Origin: Astropecten irregularis
Taxonomy: Eukaryota > Echinodermata > Asteroidea > Paxillosida > Astropectinidae
Reading direction: 5' to 3'
Length of the DNA stretch: 64,000 bases
Assembly: GCA_963971285.1 (NCBI GenBank)
Contig: OZ020254.1
Coordinates: forward strand, 11,532,001-11,596,000
Positions 30,201 through 43,592 of the stretch are shown here, piece after piece. Below the pieces are notes generated by a model. The model had not been told where the DNA came from, did not search any database, and worked only from the letters and a program-made list of their open reading frames with translations. Numbering within the stretch: position 1 is the stretch's first letter; every line of letters starts with the position of its first letter. The position numbers were made by a program, and so were the translations under genes.

Positions 30201-33200
30201 TATCTATCATCAATCACAAACAAGCTTCATACTTATATCTATCATCAATCACAAACAAGCTTCATACTTATATCTATCATCAATCACAAACAAGCTTCAT
30301 ACTTATATCTATCATCAATCACAAACAAGCTTCATACTTATATCTATCATCAATCACAAACAAGCTTCATACTTATATCTATCATCAATCACAAACACGC
30401 TTCATACTTATATCTATCATCAATCACAAACAAGCTTCATACTTATATCTATCATCAATCACAAACAAGCTTCATACTTATATCTATCATCAATCACAAA
30501 CAAGCTTCATACTTATATCTATCATCAATCACAAACAAGCTTCATACTTATATCTATCATCAATCACAAACAAGCTTCATACTTATATCTAGTATCAATC
30601 ACAAACAAGCTTCATACTTATATCTATCATCAATCACAAACAAGCTTCATACTTATATCTATCATCAATCACAAACAAGCTTCATACTTATATCTATCAT
30701 CAATCACAAACAAGCTTCATACTTATATCTATCATCAATCACATACAAGCTTCATACTTATATCTATCATCAATCACAAACAAGCTTCATACTTATATCT
30801 ATCATCAATCACATACAAGCTTCATACTTATATCTATCATCAATCACATACAAGCTTCATACTTATATCTATCATCAATCACAAACAAGCTTCATACTTA
30901 TATCTATCATCAATCACATACAAGCTTCATACTTATATCTATCATCAATCACATACAAGCTTCATACTTATATCTATCATCAATCACATACAAGCTTCAT
31001 ACTTATATCTATCATCAATCACATACAAGCTTCATACTTATATCTATCATCAATCACAAACAAGCTTCATACTTATATCTATCATCAATCACAAACAAGC
31101 TTCATACTTATATCTATCATCAATCACATACAAGCTTCATACTTATATCTATCATCAATCACATACAAGCTTCATACTTATATCTATCATCAATCACAAA
31201 CAAGCTTCATACTTATATCTATCATCAATCACAAACAAGCTTCATACTTATATCTATCATCAATCACAAACAAGCTTCATACTTATATCTATCATCAATC
31301 ACAAACAAGCTTCATACTTATATCTATCATCAATCACATACAAGCTTCATACTTATATCTATCATCAATCACATACAAGCTTCATACTTATATCTATCAT
31401 CAATCACAAACAAGCTTCATACTTATATCTATCATCAATCACATACAAGCTTCATACTTATATCTATCATCAATCACATACAAGCTTCATACTTATATAT
31501 ATCATCAATCACATACAAGCTTCATACTTATATCTATCATCAATCACATACAAGCTTCATACTTATATCTATCATCAATCACAAACAAGCTTCATACTTA
31601 TATCTATCATCAATCACAAACAAGCTTCATACTTATATCTATCATCAATCACAAACAAGCTTCATACTTATATCTATCATCAATCACAAACAAGCTTCAT
31701 ACTTATATCTATCATCAATCACATACAAGCTTCATACTTATATCTATCATCAATCACATACAAGCTTCATACTTATATCTATCATCAATCACAAACAAGC
31801 TTCATACTTATATCTAGTATCAATCACAAACAAGCTTCATACTTATATCTATCATCAATCACAAACAAGCTTCATACTTATATCTATCATCAATCACAAA
31901 CAAGCTTCATACTTATATCTATCATCAATCACATATACAGGCTTCATACTTATATCTATCATCAATCACAAACAAGCTTCATACTTATATCTATCATCAA
32001 TCACAAACAAGCTTCATACTTATATCTATCATCAATCACAAACAAGCTTCATACTTATATCTATCATCAATCACAAACAAGCTTCATACTTATATCTATC
32101 ATCAATCACAAACAAGCTTCATACTTATATCTATCATCAATCACAAACAAGCTTCATACTTATATCTATCATCAATCACAAACAAGCTTCATACTTATAT
32201 CTATCATCAATCACAAACAAGCTTCATACTTATATCTATCATCAATCACAAACAAGCTTCATACTTATATCTAGTATCAATCACAAACAAGCTTCATACT
32301 TATATCTATCATCAATCACATACAAGCTTCATACTTATATCTATCATCAATCACAAACAAGCTTCATACTTATATCTATCATCAATCACAAACAAGCTTC
32401 ATACTTATATCTATCATCAATCACAAACAAGCTTCACACTTATATCTATCATTAATCACATATACAGGCTTCATACGTATATCTATCATCAATCACAAAC
32501 AAGCTTCATACGCATATCTATCATCAATCACATACAGGCTTCATACTTATATCTATCATCAATCACATACAGGCTTCATACGTATATCTATCATTAATCA
32601 CACATACAGGCTTCATACTTATATCTATCATCAATCACAAACAAGCTTCATACTTATATCTATCATTAATCACATATACAGGCTTCATACGTAGGCCTAT
32701 ATCTATCATCAATCACAAACAAGCTTCATACGCATATCTATCATCAATCACATACAGGCTTCATACTTATATCTATCATCAATCACATACAGGCTTCATA
32801 CGTATATCTACCATCAATCACATACAGGCTTCATACGCATATCTATCATCAATCACATACAAGCTACGTATATCTATCATCAATCACGTACAAGCTTCAT
32901 ACGTATATCTATCATCAATCACATACAAGCTTCATACGTATATCTATCATCAATCACATACAAGCTTCATACGTATATCTATCATCAATCACAAACAAGC
33001 TTCATATGTATATATATCATCAATCACAAACAAGCTTCATATGTATATATATCATCAATCACATACAAGCTTCATATGTATATATATATATCATCAATCA
33101 CATACAAGCTTCATACTTATATCTATCATCAGTCACATACAAGCTTCATACGCATACTATCATCAATCACATACAGGCTTCATACTTATATCTATCCTCA

Positions 33201-33528
33201 ATCACATACAGGCTTCATACGTATATCTACCATCAATCACATACAGGCTTCATACGCATATCTATCATCAATCACATACAAGCTACGTATATCTATCATC
33301 AATCACGTACAATTAGCTTCATACGTATATCTATCATCAATCACATACAGGCTTCATACTTATATCTATCATCAAACACAAACAAGCTTCATATGTATAT
33401 ATATCATCAATCACATACAAGCTTCATATGTATATATATCATCAATCACATACAAGCTTCATACGTATATCTATCATCAATCACGTACAAGCTTCATACG
33501 TATATCTATCATCAATCACATACAAGCT
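27281..33528 (+). repeat. 35-bp satellite array, about 178 copies
   Basis: Unit: TATCTATCATCAATCACAAA then CAAGCTTCATACTTA, with a HindIII site in nearly every copy. The core (about 28140-32440) is highly uniform with ATACTTATA; the flanks carry ATACGTATA and more variation. The unit lacks TAA, TAG and TGA on the + strand, so frames of 827 and 1234 codons arise; they end where TCTAGT or ATTAAT variants occur. No promoter or protein character, so not annotated as CDS. Confidence 0.97.
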
Positions 33529-33619
33529 TAATATGCAAATTAGGCTTGCCCTTCACCGACGTGGATGAGCACTGTATACTCAGTGCTTGTGAGAGCATGT
33601 GAGAAAAAATCACATGCTT

Positions 33620-33691
33620 GCTCGGGTGGGATTCGAACCCACGACCTCCTGCTTACTAGTGCAGATGCCTTACCTGCTAGGCCACCGAGCT
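33620..33691 (-). tRNA. tRNA-like sequence / tRNA pseudogene, left arm
   Basis: On the - strand it reads A box TGGCCTAGCAGG, B box GGTTCGAATCC, a perfect 5-bp T stem and a 4-bp D stem. Acceptor pairing is 6 of 7 and the anticodon loop seems to be 8 nt, so a functional tRNA is doubtful; more likely a SINE head. Confidence 0.5.
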
Positions 33692-33892
33692 AGCTGGGGT
33701 CTGCAGGGTGAATCGAATCCAATATCGCGGCGGGTACCGCAGTAAATCATGAATATTAATTGATTTTGGTCGGGAAATAGATAATATGCAAATTATAGGC
33801 TTGCCCTTCACCGACGTGGATGAGCACTATATACTCAGTGCTTGTGAGAGCACGTGAGATATTGGATTCGATTCACCCTGCAGACCCCAGCT

Positions 33893-33964
33893 AGCTCGGT
33901 GGCCTAGCAGGTAAGGCATCTGCACTAGTAAGCAGGAGGTCGTGGGTTCGAATCCCACCTGAGC
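33893..33964 (+). tRNA. tRNA-like sequence / tRNA pseudogene, right arm
   Basis: Mirror copy of the left arm: AGCTCGG acceptor, GCCT/AGGC D stem, GTGGG/CCCAC T stem and TTCGAAT T loop. The anticodon stem closes only with an 8-nt loop (ACTAGTAA). Confidence 0.5.
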
Positions 33965-33998
33965 AAGCATGTGATTTTTTCTCACGTGCTCTCACAAG

Positions 33999-35228
33999 CA
34001 CAGGCTTCATACGTATAGCTACCATCTACTGATCAATCACACACAGGCTTCATACGTATAGTGACCATCTACTGATCAATCACACACAAGGCTTCATACA
34101 TATACAGCTACCATCTACTGATCAATCACACACAGGGCTTCATACGTATATCTACCATCTACTTATCAATCACACACAGGCTTCATACGTATAGCTACCA
34201 TCTACTGATCAATCACACACAGGGCTTCATACGTATAGCTATACCATCTACTGATCAATCACACACAGGGCTTCATACGTATAGCTACCATCAATCACAC
34301 ACAGGCTTCATACGTATAGCTACCATCAACTGATCAATCACTCACAGGGCTTCATACGTACAGCTACCATATCATGATCAATCACACACAGGACTTCATA
34401 CGTACAGCTACCATCAACTGATCAATCACACACAGGACTTCATACGCGTACAGCTAGCTACCATCAACTGATCAATCACACACAAGCTTCATACGTATAG
34501 TGACCATCAACTGATCAATCACACACAGGCTTCATACGTATAGTGACCATCTACTGATCAATCACACACAAGCTTCATACGTATAGTGACCATCAACTGA
34601 TCAATCACACACAGGGCTTCATACGTATAGTGACCATCTACTGATCAATCACACACAGGGCTTCATACGTATAGCTACCATCAACTGATCAATCACACAC
34701 AGGGCTTCATATTCATACGTATAGCTACCATCTACTGATCAATCACACACAGGGCTTCATACGTATATCTACCATCTACTGATCAATCACACACAGGGCT
34801 TCATACGTATAGCTACCATCAACTGATCAATCACACACAGGGCTTCATACGTATAGTGACTATCAACTGATCAATCATACACAAGCCTCATACGTATAGC
34901 TACCATCAACTGATCAATCACACACAAGCTTCATACGTACAGCTACCATCTACTGATCAATCACACACAGGGCTTCATACATATAGTGACCATCAACTGA
35001 TCAATCACACACAGGGCTTCATACGTATAGTGACCATCAACTGATCAATCACACACAGGGCTTCATACGTACAGCTACCATCTACTGATCAATCACACAC
35101 AGGGCTTCATACGTATATCTACCATCTACTGATCAATCACACACAAGCTTCATACGTATATCTACCATCTACTGATCAATCACACACAAGCTTCATACGT
35201 ATATCTACCATCTACTGATCAATCACAC
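33999..35228 (+). repeat. 44-bp satellite, right edge
   Basis: About 28 copies of CATCTACTGATCAATCACAC plus ACAGGGCTTCATACGTATAG, with CAACTGATC and GTGACC variants. It is the 35-bp unit plus an 8-bp TACTGATC insertion. Confidence 0.95.
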
Positions 35229-37270
35229 ATGGTTTCTGTCGCATAGAGCAGTGATGGTAGGACTGTAGTGTTGTATATCATAATCTTGGTCTTGAGTTTG
35301 ATGTTGTGTCGTGACCAGAGGCGCTTATACAGTGCTCCAAATGCTCTGGAAGCTGAGTTTATAGTACGGTGGTCAATCTCCACATCTGATGAGTTGTTGT
35401 TGGTAACAGTGCTGCCAAGATATGTGAAACTGTCGGAGCATTTTAGGATCTCACCATTGACTTAATTGTACTTCAGGTTGCTGCGGGTTGTGATCCAGTG
35501 GTGACTGCTGGTGTACTTACTCTGTTTTAGTTGTGTTTATTTTCAATCCAAATTGAGTGGCTGCTGCAGCGAAACGGTTGACTACCGGTATTTCTTGGAT
35601 GTATTATCTAGTTCGGTTTACCATCCAACCGTGTGCGGATGTATACACATTTGGTCATGTTGACACTCATGGTTTCAACCACAGCAGCCAGGTACAATGT
35701 AAAGAGTGATGATGCGAGCACACAGCCTTGTTTCACCCCGTGACGTACTGGGAAGGAGTCACTGATATCCCCATCAATAGACACTCTAGCTGACATATTG
35801 TCATGGAGTAGTGTGACCATTTTTACAAATTTCTCTGGGCAACCGTAAGCATGTAGGACCTTCCATAATGTTGACCTATCCACTGTATCAAAGGCCAATA
35901 CTGAAGTTGACAAAGACTATGTATAAAGGCTGGTTTTGTTGTACTGTGTAAAGAGTAAAGATCACGTCAGCTGTTGACCTTGATGTTCTTAATCCGCATT
36001 GGCTCTCTGGTAGTATACTCTCAGAGACAGTCTTAAGACGATTTGAAAGGATCTTTGCAAATATTTTCCCTGATAGTGATAGCAGAGATATTCCTCGCTG
36101 GTTTCCACATTCACACCTGTCACCCTTTTTCTTGTAGATGGTAACTATGAGGGCATCCTTGAAATCTTGAGGAAGATCTTCATTGTGCCAGCAGAGGTCA
36201 TACAGGTGAAGGAGTTGACGCTTCAGTTCCTGGCCACCATGTTTCAGGACGTCTGCTGTTATACCATCTTGACCTGGTGCTCTCCTGTTTCTAGTTGATT
36301 TTAGAGCTTTGTCAACCTCTTCAAAGGATATGGGATTATCTAGTTCCTCTCTTGCTGAACAGACAGTTAGCTGACATGTTGCGTTGACATCAACATTTCC
36401 GTTCTGGTTTAGCAGTTGGTAGAAATGCTCTTTCCAACGGTTGTATATGCTATCCATATCTGTAAGCAACTGGCACCCATCAGCAGACTTCACTGGAGAG
36501 ACTGTGTTTGTGCGAGAGCCAAAGATCACCTTAAGTGCTGAAAAGAGTCCCTTTGAGTCATTACTGTCTGCAAGCATCTGTAATTCTTCTGCTTTCATAC
36601 TTCACCAGGTGGTTTTCATGTTCCTAATTTCTTTTTGCACCTTGGCTTTTATGTTGCAGAAATAAGCCTAATGCTTGCGGCAGTATTTTCCTTCAAATGA
36701 CACAGGTATATGCCCTGTGCTTCTCCTCTAAAAGTGCTTGAATTTTGTCTTCATTGTCACTGAACCAGTCTGTTGTTTTCCGTTTTGGGTGACCGAGAAC
36801 CTTACTAGATGTTGAAGACAACGCTTCCTTTAGATCACTCAATGTATCTTCAACGCTGAAAGGTTCCTGCATTTCCTGTTCCAGTAGTACTCTGTCAATT
36901 GCTTGTGCAAGGGCAATTTGGTGGTGTTCTTTAGCCAGTTTCTGGATATCTATCTTTTTAGAAGTAGAAGATGCAAGTTTGCATCTTGGTATTGTGACGG
37001 AAAGCCGGACTAGGCCTATGGATCTTACATGTACAAGATAGTGGTCTGTTGAGCATTCTGCACCCCTCATATCTCTTATCACCAGTACTTCCTTTATATC
37101 CTCTGAATGGGTGATCACATAGTCCAAAAGATGGAAGTGTTTGGACCTTGGGTGCGTCCAAGTGTAGAAGTGTATGTCAGGTTCATTGAAAAAGGTGTTT
37201 AATAGTGATGCTGAGATGATGCTGTGTGCAAAAACTGATTAGAAAGGTCGCAGTTAGAATTCTTTTTCCC
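35229..37270 (-). pseudogene. Decayed non-LTR retrotransposon (LINE): endonuclease and reverse transcriptase
   Basis: On the - strand, from 37250 downward: FFNEPDIHFYTWTHPRSKHF, LLDYVITHSED and ECSTDHYLV (C-terminal APE-type endonuclease); then RAPGQDGITADVLKHGG, IYKKKGDRCECGNQRGISLL, FDTVDRSTLW, and HGVKQGCVLASSLFTLYLAA in place of the catalytic (F/Y)xDD block; then FTYLGSTVTNNNSSD and LYKRLWSRHN. Frames break several times (for example near 35900 and 36650), and the copy is cut at both ends, the 3' side at LLYATET against the 44-bp array. Clade not resolved. Confidence 0.9.
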
Positions 37271-37274
37271 TTTC

Positions 37275-37304
37275 CCTACCATTAATCATACACAGACTTC
37301 ATAC
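37275..37304 (+). repeat. Stray satellite unit beyond the LINE
   Basis: TACCATTAATCATACACAGA then CTTCATACC is a diverged copy of the array unit, 2 kb from the array, on the far side of the LINE. Confidence 0.7.
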
Positions 37305-38527
37305 CGTTTAATACAATAGACACCAATAAAGGAATGGCACAAGACTAATCGTTATACTAGTGAACACAAGTACAATGCTCGTTTCTTTTAATTAGGCACA
37401 TGATTTGAGTTTCTCTGTACGTGTTATGTTTATAACTTCCAATACACCATTATTAACTATAGCACACTCTTTAAAATCACTTGATGGTACTGTACTGTCC
37501 GTACCTTTCGGGATAAAATATCAGGGTGAAAAACCCGATTCAAATGGACAAACTGATAACTGTGCTATAACGATTCCAAGCAAAAATAATCGGGCAAGTT
37601 GAAATGCGATGACGAAATCCCATTGAAGAATGTTTCAAGAGTTAAATACAGACAATTATCTCCTTTGACAAACTGATAAAATGACAGCAGAATGAACAGA
37701 GCAATAGTCCATCATCAGCTAGTTTTTCCCTCTTTTTCTTTTCAGTTTGCAGAGTCAATAAAATTGACCAGAAAACACTGCCAGGTTTTTCCTTGTCTCA
37801 CAAATATGTCACTCTTCCTTTTTGGACTAATCATGTTAGACCCTTGTTAATCACAATCAAATTGTATTTTAACAACACTTGCTCAAGTTACATGTCTTAA
37901 AGTACATGTACATGTATTTGCAAAGACATGAACATGAAAAACCATTCAAATTATCACGTCAAACTATACTCTGTTTTAAAGATTGTCTTTGCTACAGTAT
38001 TTAAAATTGGAAAATTCCGTGACAAAGTGGCCCTAGTTCCCAAGCCTTGGCTTTAGGCTCTGACCCTGACTTTGCCTCCATTTCTTACATCGGTTTATAT
38101 CAAAATAGATGATTTTTGGCTATGTTTTTGAAGTAGATGAGGCCTAGTCTGTTTTAAACAAGAAAATTTAGCTGTTTCTTCAATGAAAAGCCACAACCTT
38201 TAATTTTAAGGATTGTTTTAAGACAAGGCCTGAACTAGCGCCTCAGTCAAGTTTTCTAGCAACCATTCATAGAAGTTTCCATGGGAAAATACATCATTTG
38301 AAGCCCGATATAAACTTTTCCGAATCTTTGCTCATGCTGTCAATTTGTCACTTGAATCTATTTCTTTTCCATTCTGAAAGTGCTCACAAAAAGAGCACAA
38401 AACAGTACATGTCTGCTGAACTACTCCAGAAAAAAAATTACAAAAGAAAAAAAACCTACATAGATAATACAAGTCTAATTTCTCGTCATCTTAACCAAGC
38501 TAAATTGTATTCATTTTGAACAACCAC

Positions 38528-38775
38528 AGTGCCAATTTCATAGAGCTGCTTAAGCAAAAAAAATAATGCTTAAGCATGAAAAGTCTTCCTTGATGAAACA
38601 GGATTATCAACTAAAATGTTCATGTGATGTTTACTGCATTTGTTTACGGCCATTGTTTGCTGGGTATAACATTCACAGGGAGTTTTGGCTGGCATACTGA
38701 TTTTTTTGTACCAAGGTTTTTGGTGCTTAAGCAAATTTTGGTGCCTATAAGCAGCTCTATGAAATTGGCCCCTGG
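38528..38775. mobile_element. MITE with GCCAATTTCATAGAGCTGCTTA ends
   Basis: Left CCAATTTCATAGAGCTGCTT, right AAGCAGCTCTATGAAATTGG. Diverged relatives near 41465-41690, 48285-48495, 50090-50310 and 53988-54415. Confidence 0.8.
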
Positions 38776-40129
38776 TCTAGGTGTCAGTTTTGCTTAAGTC
38801 AATTTCAAATTACTGAAGGTACAGATTTGATCGGCCAGGATAGACTGACTACAATATAGGTACCGAGACGAAATGTTTCGTTCAAAATTATTATGTAATT
38901 CCAAAAATTCACACAAATTTCAATTTTCTGACAAAAAAAGAAGAGATCTTCATTTAGTGTCTGTTTGTTGTCTTTGATAAGAATAAACCAAAGATATTAC
39001 ACTGCTACCTCGGCTACTATTACACAATACATGTAATGACAATTACATACATGTATGAGCATGTACATTACATAGCAATGTACATGTACCTGTACCTACA
39101 TTGTACAATGTACATGTATGATGACATTCTACAGCCAAAATTGCACATTCTTTATCCATATAGAATCTTATCTGCTTAATGGAAATAATAATAATAATAA
39201 TAAATACACTGCCCTTTCAGCAGATGCAGCCTATTAACATAATCTGGAGACGTAAATTTAACATAAATTAACATAAATACAAATAAATAGGTGCATCCTT
39301 TTCAATCCATATATATATATATATAGATATTACACTGTGTACATGTGTATGTTATGCACTTGCAAAATTACCCAAGTACTAATAGAAGAAACTATCGTTT
39401 GTAAAATGACAAATAAATTAATATAAATAGTCTATTTTCTCTCAGTATATCTCCTTTTCAATGCGTTTTTTTATGAGATATTTTTGCAAGGAAAGGCAAG
39501 ACAATGGGTTGCTTTGTTTTCATCGATCATTAATTATTCATGGCGAAAAAAAAGAACTTGAGGGGATTGAGTTGGTTACATGTACATGTACACATGGACA
39601 CTGCCACTTTAGACTGTTAGTGCCATACAGCAGCTGCCTGTGTGTGTTAATTAACAAACATCTGTAAATTCAATATGTGCCATATGGCTTCATTTCACAA
39701 ACAAACAGCTGACATTTATCACAATACAATTATTCCACATTGGTGATCAAATTTTGGATTTTGCATTAAGGACACAAACATTACAATCCAAAATTTTCAC
39801 TTATACATTTTTGTTTAAGGATACTGCACAGGCTTAAGTGAGGTGTAACTGAGTGAGATATTTGTTACTTTTGTCATCTTTTTTTTGGTTCTTTTCGTTC
39901 TGGCAAGGTGAAAGGTACATTAAGTTAAAAAAAATCCTTATCAGGAAAATTGAAACACACAGATGCCACTGTTACAGTTGTCCAGTACAAACAACCAAAG
40001 GCCTGATGCTTATCAGGGCTAGGGAAAGCAAAGCACACATTCTTATCTTTGGTGAAAATTCACACAAGGATATACATACATGTATTACCCAGTGAACACA
40101 TTATTATATGCATTTACTCACTTATTTAA

Positions 40130-40482
40130 AGGTACAGTACAGGATTGGTAACATACTCAAACAGAAATGTTGCACAGATTTACGTATAACTTACAGGGTA
40201 TGAAGGTGCTGCTGGTAGAAACATACTGTTAAAATATTTCCGCCTGAAATGCTGTATTTATCCAGAAATTAGTCAAAGACCAAAAACAGTTTTGATTTTG
40301 TAGATCAAAACCATTCTTTATGTTTTATAAAAAAAAAAAAATAAAATGGGTTTTCGCTGTTTCTCGTGACTCAGATGTCCGATTGAGCTCAAATGTTCAC
40401 AGGTGTATTATTTCATGTACATGTTTGATCAGACAAAGTATGAGTGCTAATCTGTGACTTTTACCAATCATGTATTATACCT
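40130..40482. mobile_element. TTAA-type MITE with both target copies
   Basis: TTAA at 40126-40129 and 40483-40486 directly flanks AGGTACAGTAC and GTATTATACCT ends; interior matches the 4556 family. Confidence 0.8.
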
Positions 40483-41109
40483 TTAAGCAAGAAATGATTC
40501 CTCTGATGTCATCATACCATATCATTAAACAAGAGTGGAAACTTCACACAATTTTTTACATCTAACATGTCATGACTTAAATTATGCATTTTACTGCTCG
40601 AGTTGTACGGCATGTACGGGTGCAAGTTTCATTAATTCTTAATCGGTGATCATGTGCACACATTACTTAATTTCATACACACTTAACAATCACATAGTGG
40701 TTTTCTTTCTTGTGTTTTTTTTTCCTTTTTTGTTCACAACATCCATATAGTGCAGCCATTCATGGTTGGTTTAACAGTGAAACACTTCTCTTTTTTTGGT
40801 TTAGTTTTTGTGATTTTACTTTCATAATACAGTGTGTTTGATACAAACAATTTTTTTTTGAAGTTTCACATGACACCAAAAATGATCAATGATTAAAAGG
40901 TGAAGGACACAAGAATATGACAACTGTGGACACTGAAAACAAAAAAATTGTGACTTTTTTTGGTCCTTATTAGTATTAAACAATTACATTGACACATAAT
41001 ATGACAGAGAAAAAAAAGGTTCATTTTTTGTATTTTTGTGTTTTGTTCAATCACAATCATTATGCATTGTGGCTTTATGGTCACCAATGAGGGTCACTGT
41101 GAAGTTTAG

Positions 41110-41341
41110 CGAAGAAATCCACTGATGACCACCACTTTATGGAACCAACAGAGGGCGTTTTGAGAAAAATGGCTGCCGCTGTATTGGAAGTGTACAATTT
41201 GTAGGTAAAAAAAACCCCGTAAAAATCACTTTTCAGATATGCTACCCCAGTGTAATACAGCTGGGATTGAAGTTCATCATAACTTGTATCCAGTAAGGTA
41301 AGGATATAACCCTTTCTCTGTCATCAGTGGAATTCTTTCCA
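41110..41341. mobile_element. MITE with AATCCACTGATGAC ends
   Basis: GAAGAAATCCACTGATGAC at the left and GTCATCAGTGGAATTCTTTC at the right are inverted repeats; the interior includes ACCAACAGAGGGCGTTTTG. Same terminal motif as the hairpin at 1-81. Confidence 0.8.
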
Positions 41342-43527
41342 AAGTTTATGATAGGGATTGTGTCGTTAGTGTCCCTGAGAAAGACACTTTACCACTACTT
41401 GCATCTCTTCAACCAGGAGTCAAAGAGTACATGTACATGTTGTACAATTGCAAGTGTACCATGAGTTCTGTCAGCCTAGCTTAGCACAAAAATGTCTTGC
41501 CCAATAAAACAAACCACCATTGAAAATTCCATTTGATATTCATGGTCAGCAAACAACAGCCAAAGAACAATTGCAAGTGATACATACATGTAACACACAG
41601 AAATTTGGTTGTTAATCCTGTTTTCACTAAGACAGAAATGTCATGCTTAGCAAATTTTTGTGCTAAGTAGCGCTGCAAATTGGCCCCGGGCAGAAGCTGC
41701 CCAGAGAGTTGAGTTGATTTATAGAGTGATAATTTAGCCCTGGACCCAAGAATAGATTATTATTCATTCATTATGAATAATTGTCTAAATCAAAATCATC
41801 GCTGCAGGCAAAATACAGCAGAACGGCTAAGATGGCATAACATTGGTAACAAACCAAAACAGAAATGTTCACAAATTTAGGTATGACTTACAGGGTATAA
41901 AGATGGATCTGGTACTACAAACAAACTGTAAAATGTTCTTCCCTGAAATGCTGTATTTATCAGGAAAAGAGCAAAACCAAACACTAAAACGTTTTTGATC
42001 TTGGGAAGATCAGATATGCGACAGTTATTGCCACAAAATTTGGCGTAACAATTGCAACGGTTTTTCAAAGTTTTCTACTGTTTCCAATGATCAATTGAGC
42101 TGAAAATTTTACACGCTTGTTTTCACTCCATGACAAATCAAATTATGAGCAGCCTGCAGCTTCTCTGTCACCTTTACCAATGTTTACCAATGTTGTACAT
42201 GCCCTTTAAACAAGCAGATCTTAATATTGGAATTAGGTTTCTTAGCAAAAAAACTGCCATTCTGGTTTGTACATGTACAATGTATATTGCACAAATGACT
42301 ATAAAGACATGAAATCAGACCCTATTACTATGCGTACGTGTACACGTATACATTCTCATTACCTTTATCAGTTTGCAAGCTGTTTGTCAAATCATTTTTT
42401 TACGAAGATTTATAGTTAATTCCAATGATGCATTAGAGCAGGGAGTCGCATATGCGCAAAAAGGGGCTAAAATGTCTGTACACAACTTCACATAATCATA
42501 TGAACATGTTGCAAACAAACCGTACAAGTGCAAAATGTGATCTCGACTCATTAATAAAAAAACAAACAATAATAACCAAAAAAACTTCATCATAATTATT
42601 TCACTTTTGTGTCTACAAGTATTACCTACATGTTACACGTACTTACATTTCAGATCAAATATCCGAAGGAAAAAAATCTAAATTCATTTTAATAATACTA
42701 CGAGTTGCACACCGTCGTCTATAATCTGATAATTAGACTCATTAAGAGTTTCAGTTGATTTTTTTCATAAAACATATATTTAAGAAAAACAAAACAAATG
42801 TCATTAATACAAATTTTGAATTTTTGCACACGGACATCCATGTATTAAATTGTCTGTTTACCAACGACAGTTCAGGATGCTGAAAAAAAATTAAGGACTA
42901 AAAATATATATAATACCATACTACAACCAAATAATTGTTTTTCAAAACGGACGCTATATTGCACTAAAAATATCATCCACAGATCAAGATAAAGACTATT
43001 TTCGACTAAAACAGAAAGAACTTTCAAGAGATAATAAATATAACATCCCACTTGAGACAAGCGAAAATAGAATTACTATTTTACACATTTCTTTTTTTTT
43101 CTTTTACCTATGTAATACTTCTTTTTTTTTTTTAATATAAACGAGGTAAACATGAAGATACAACTACACTATTACAAGATAGTATATCAACCTGATTCGA
43201 AGCCTACAAAAAATAAATAAATAAATAAATAAATAAATAAATTGAAATTCAACGAAGAAAAAGTGAACATCCATTTGAAACACGATCAAATCTTTGTAAG
43301 TTTGTAGGCCTTAAAAAAAATTCTGGCAAAATAAACAGTATTTAATGTCTGTTCAAAATTATTTCCGTTATTTATAATCTCTCATGAGTTGGGTTTTTTG
43401 GTTGCGTCTACAATGTACAATTTCTGAGTGTAATGTACTACAAAAAAGACGAAAAGGTTTGCCATGTACCTATGTGTACATATAACAACAACTGCAAGTT
43501 CAGTGTTTTTAAATGCCCATAATAATT

Positions 43528-43592
43528 TCACGTGCTGGCTTGGGTTGGTTTCGAACCCGTGACTTTGTGCTTACCAGTGCAAACTTACAGAC
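43528..43592 (-). repeat. tRNA-like fragment, same family as 33620
   Basis: GGTTTCGAACCCGTGACTTT and TGCTTACCAGTGCA correspond to the B-box to anticodon part of the 33620-33691 sequence; degraded. Confidence 0.5.

Larger units (their letters stand above)
33529..34000. mobile_element. Inverted-repeat element with two tRNA-like genes, inserted in the array
   Basis: Arms 33584-33726 and 33858-34000, both 143 bp, are near-exact inverse copies. A module beginning TAGGCTTGCCCTTCACCGAC is repeated directly at about 33541 and 33801. The 35-bp array stops at the left edge and the 44-bp array begins at the right. Confidence 0.9.

Noticed and set aside
28109-30592. 827-codon open frame
   Set aside because: Pure 35-bp satellite without stops in any + frame. 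The periodic peptide has no domain, and frame shifts every unit do not matter to it.
28113-31817. 1234-codon open frame
   Set aside because: Same satellite in another frame, overlapping the first. It ends only where a TCTAGT variant brings a stop.
27281-33528. CRISPR-like array of 35-bp repeats
   Set aside because: The repeats are contiguous with no unique spacers, and the locus is in an intron-bearing animal genome.
33893-33964. Functional cytosolic tRNA gene
   Set aside because: The anticodon stem closes only with an 8-nt loop, the acceptor has a mismatch, and the copy is embedded in a repeat.
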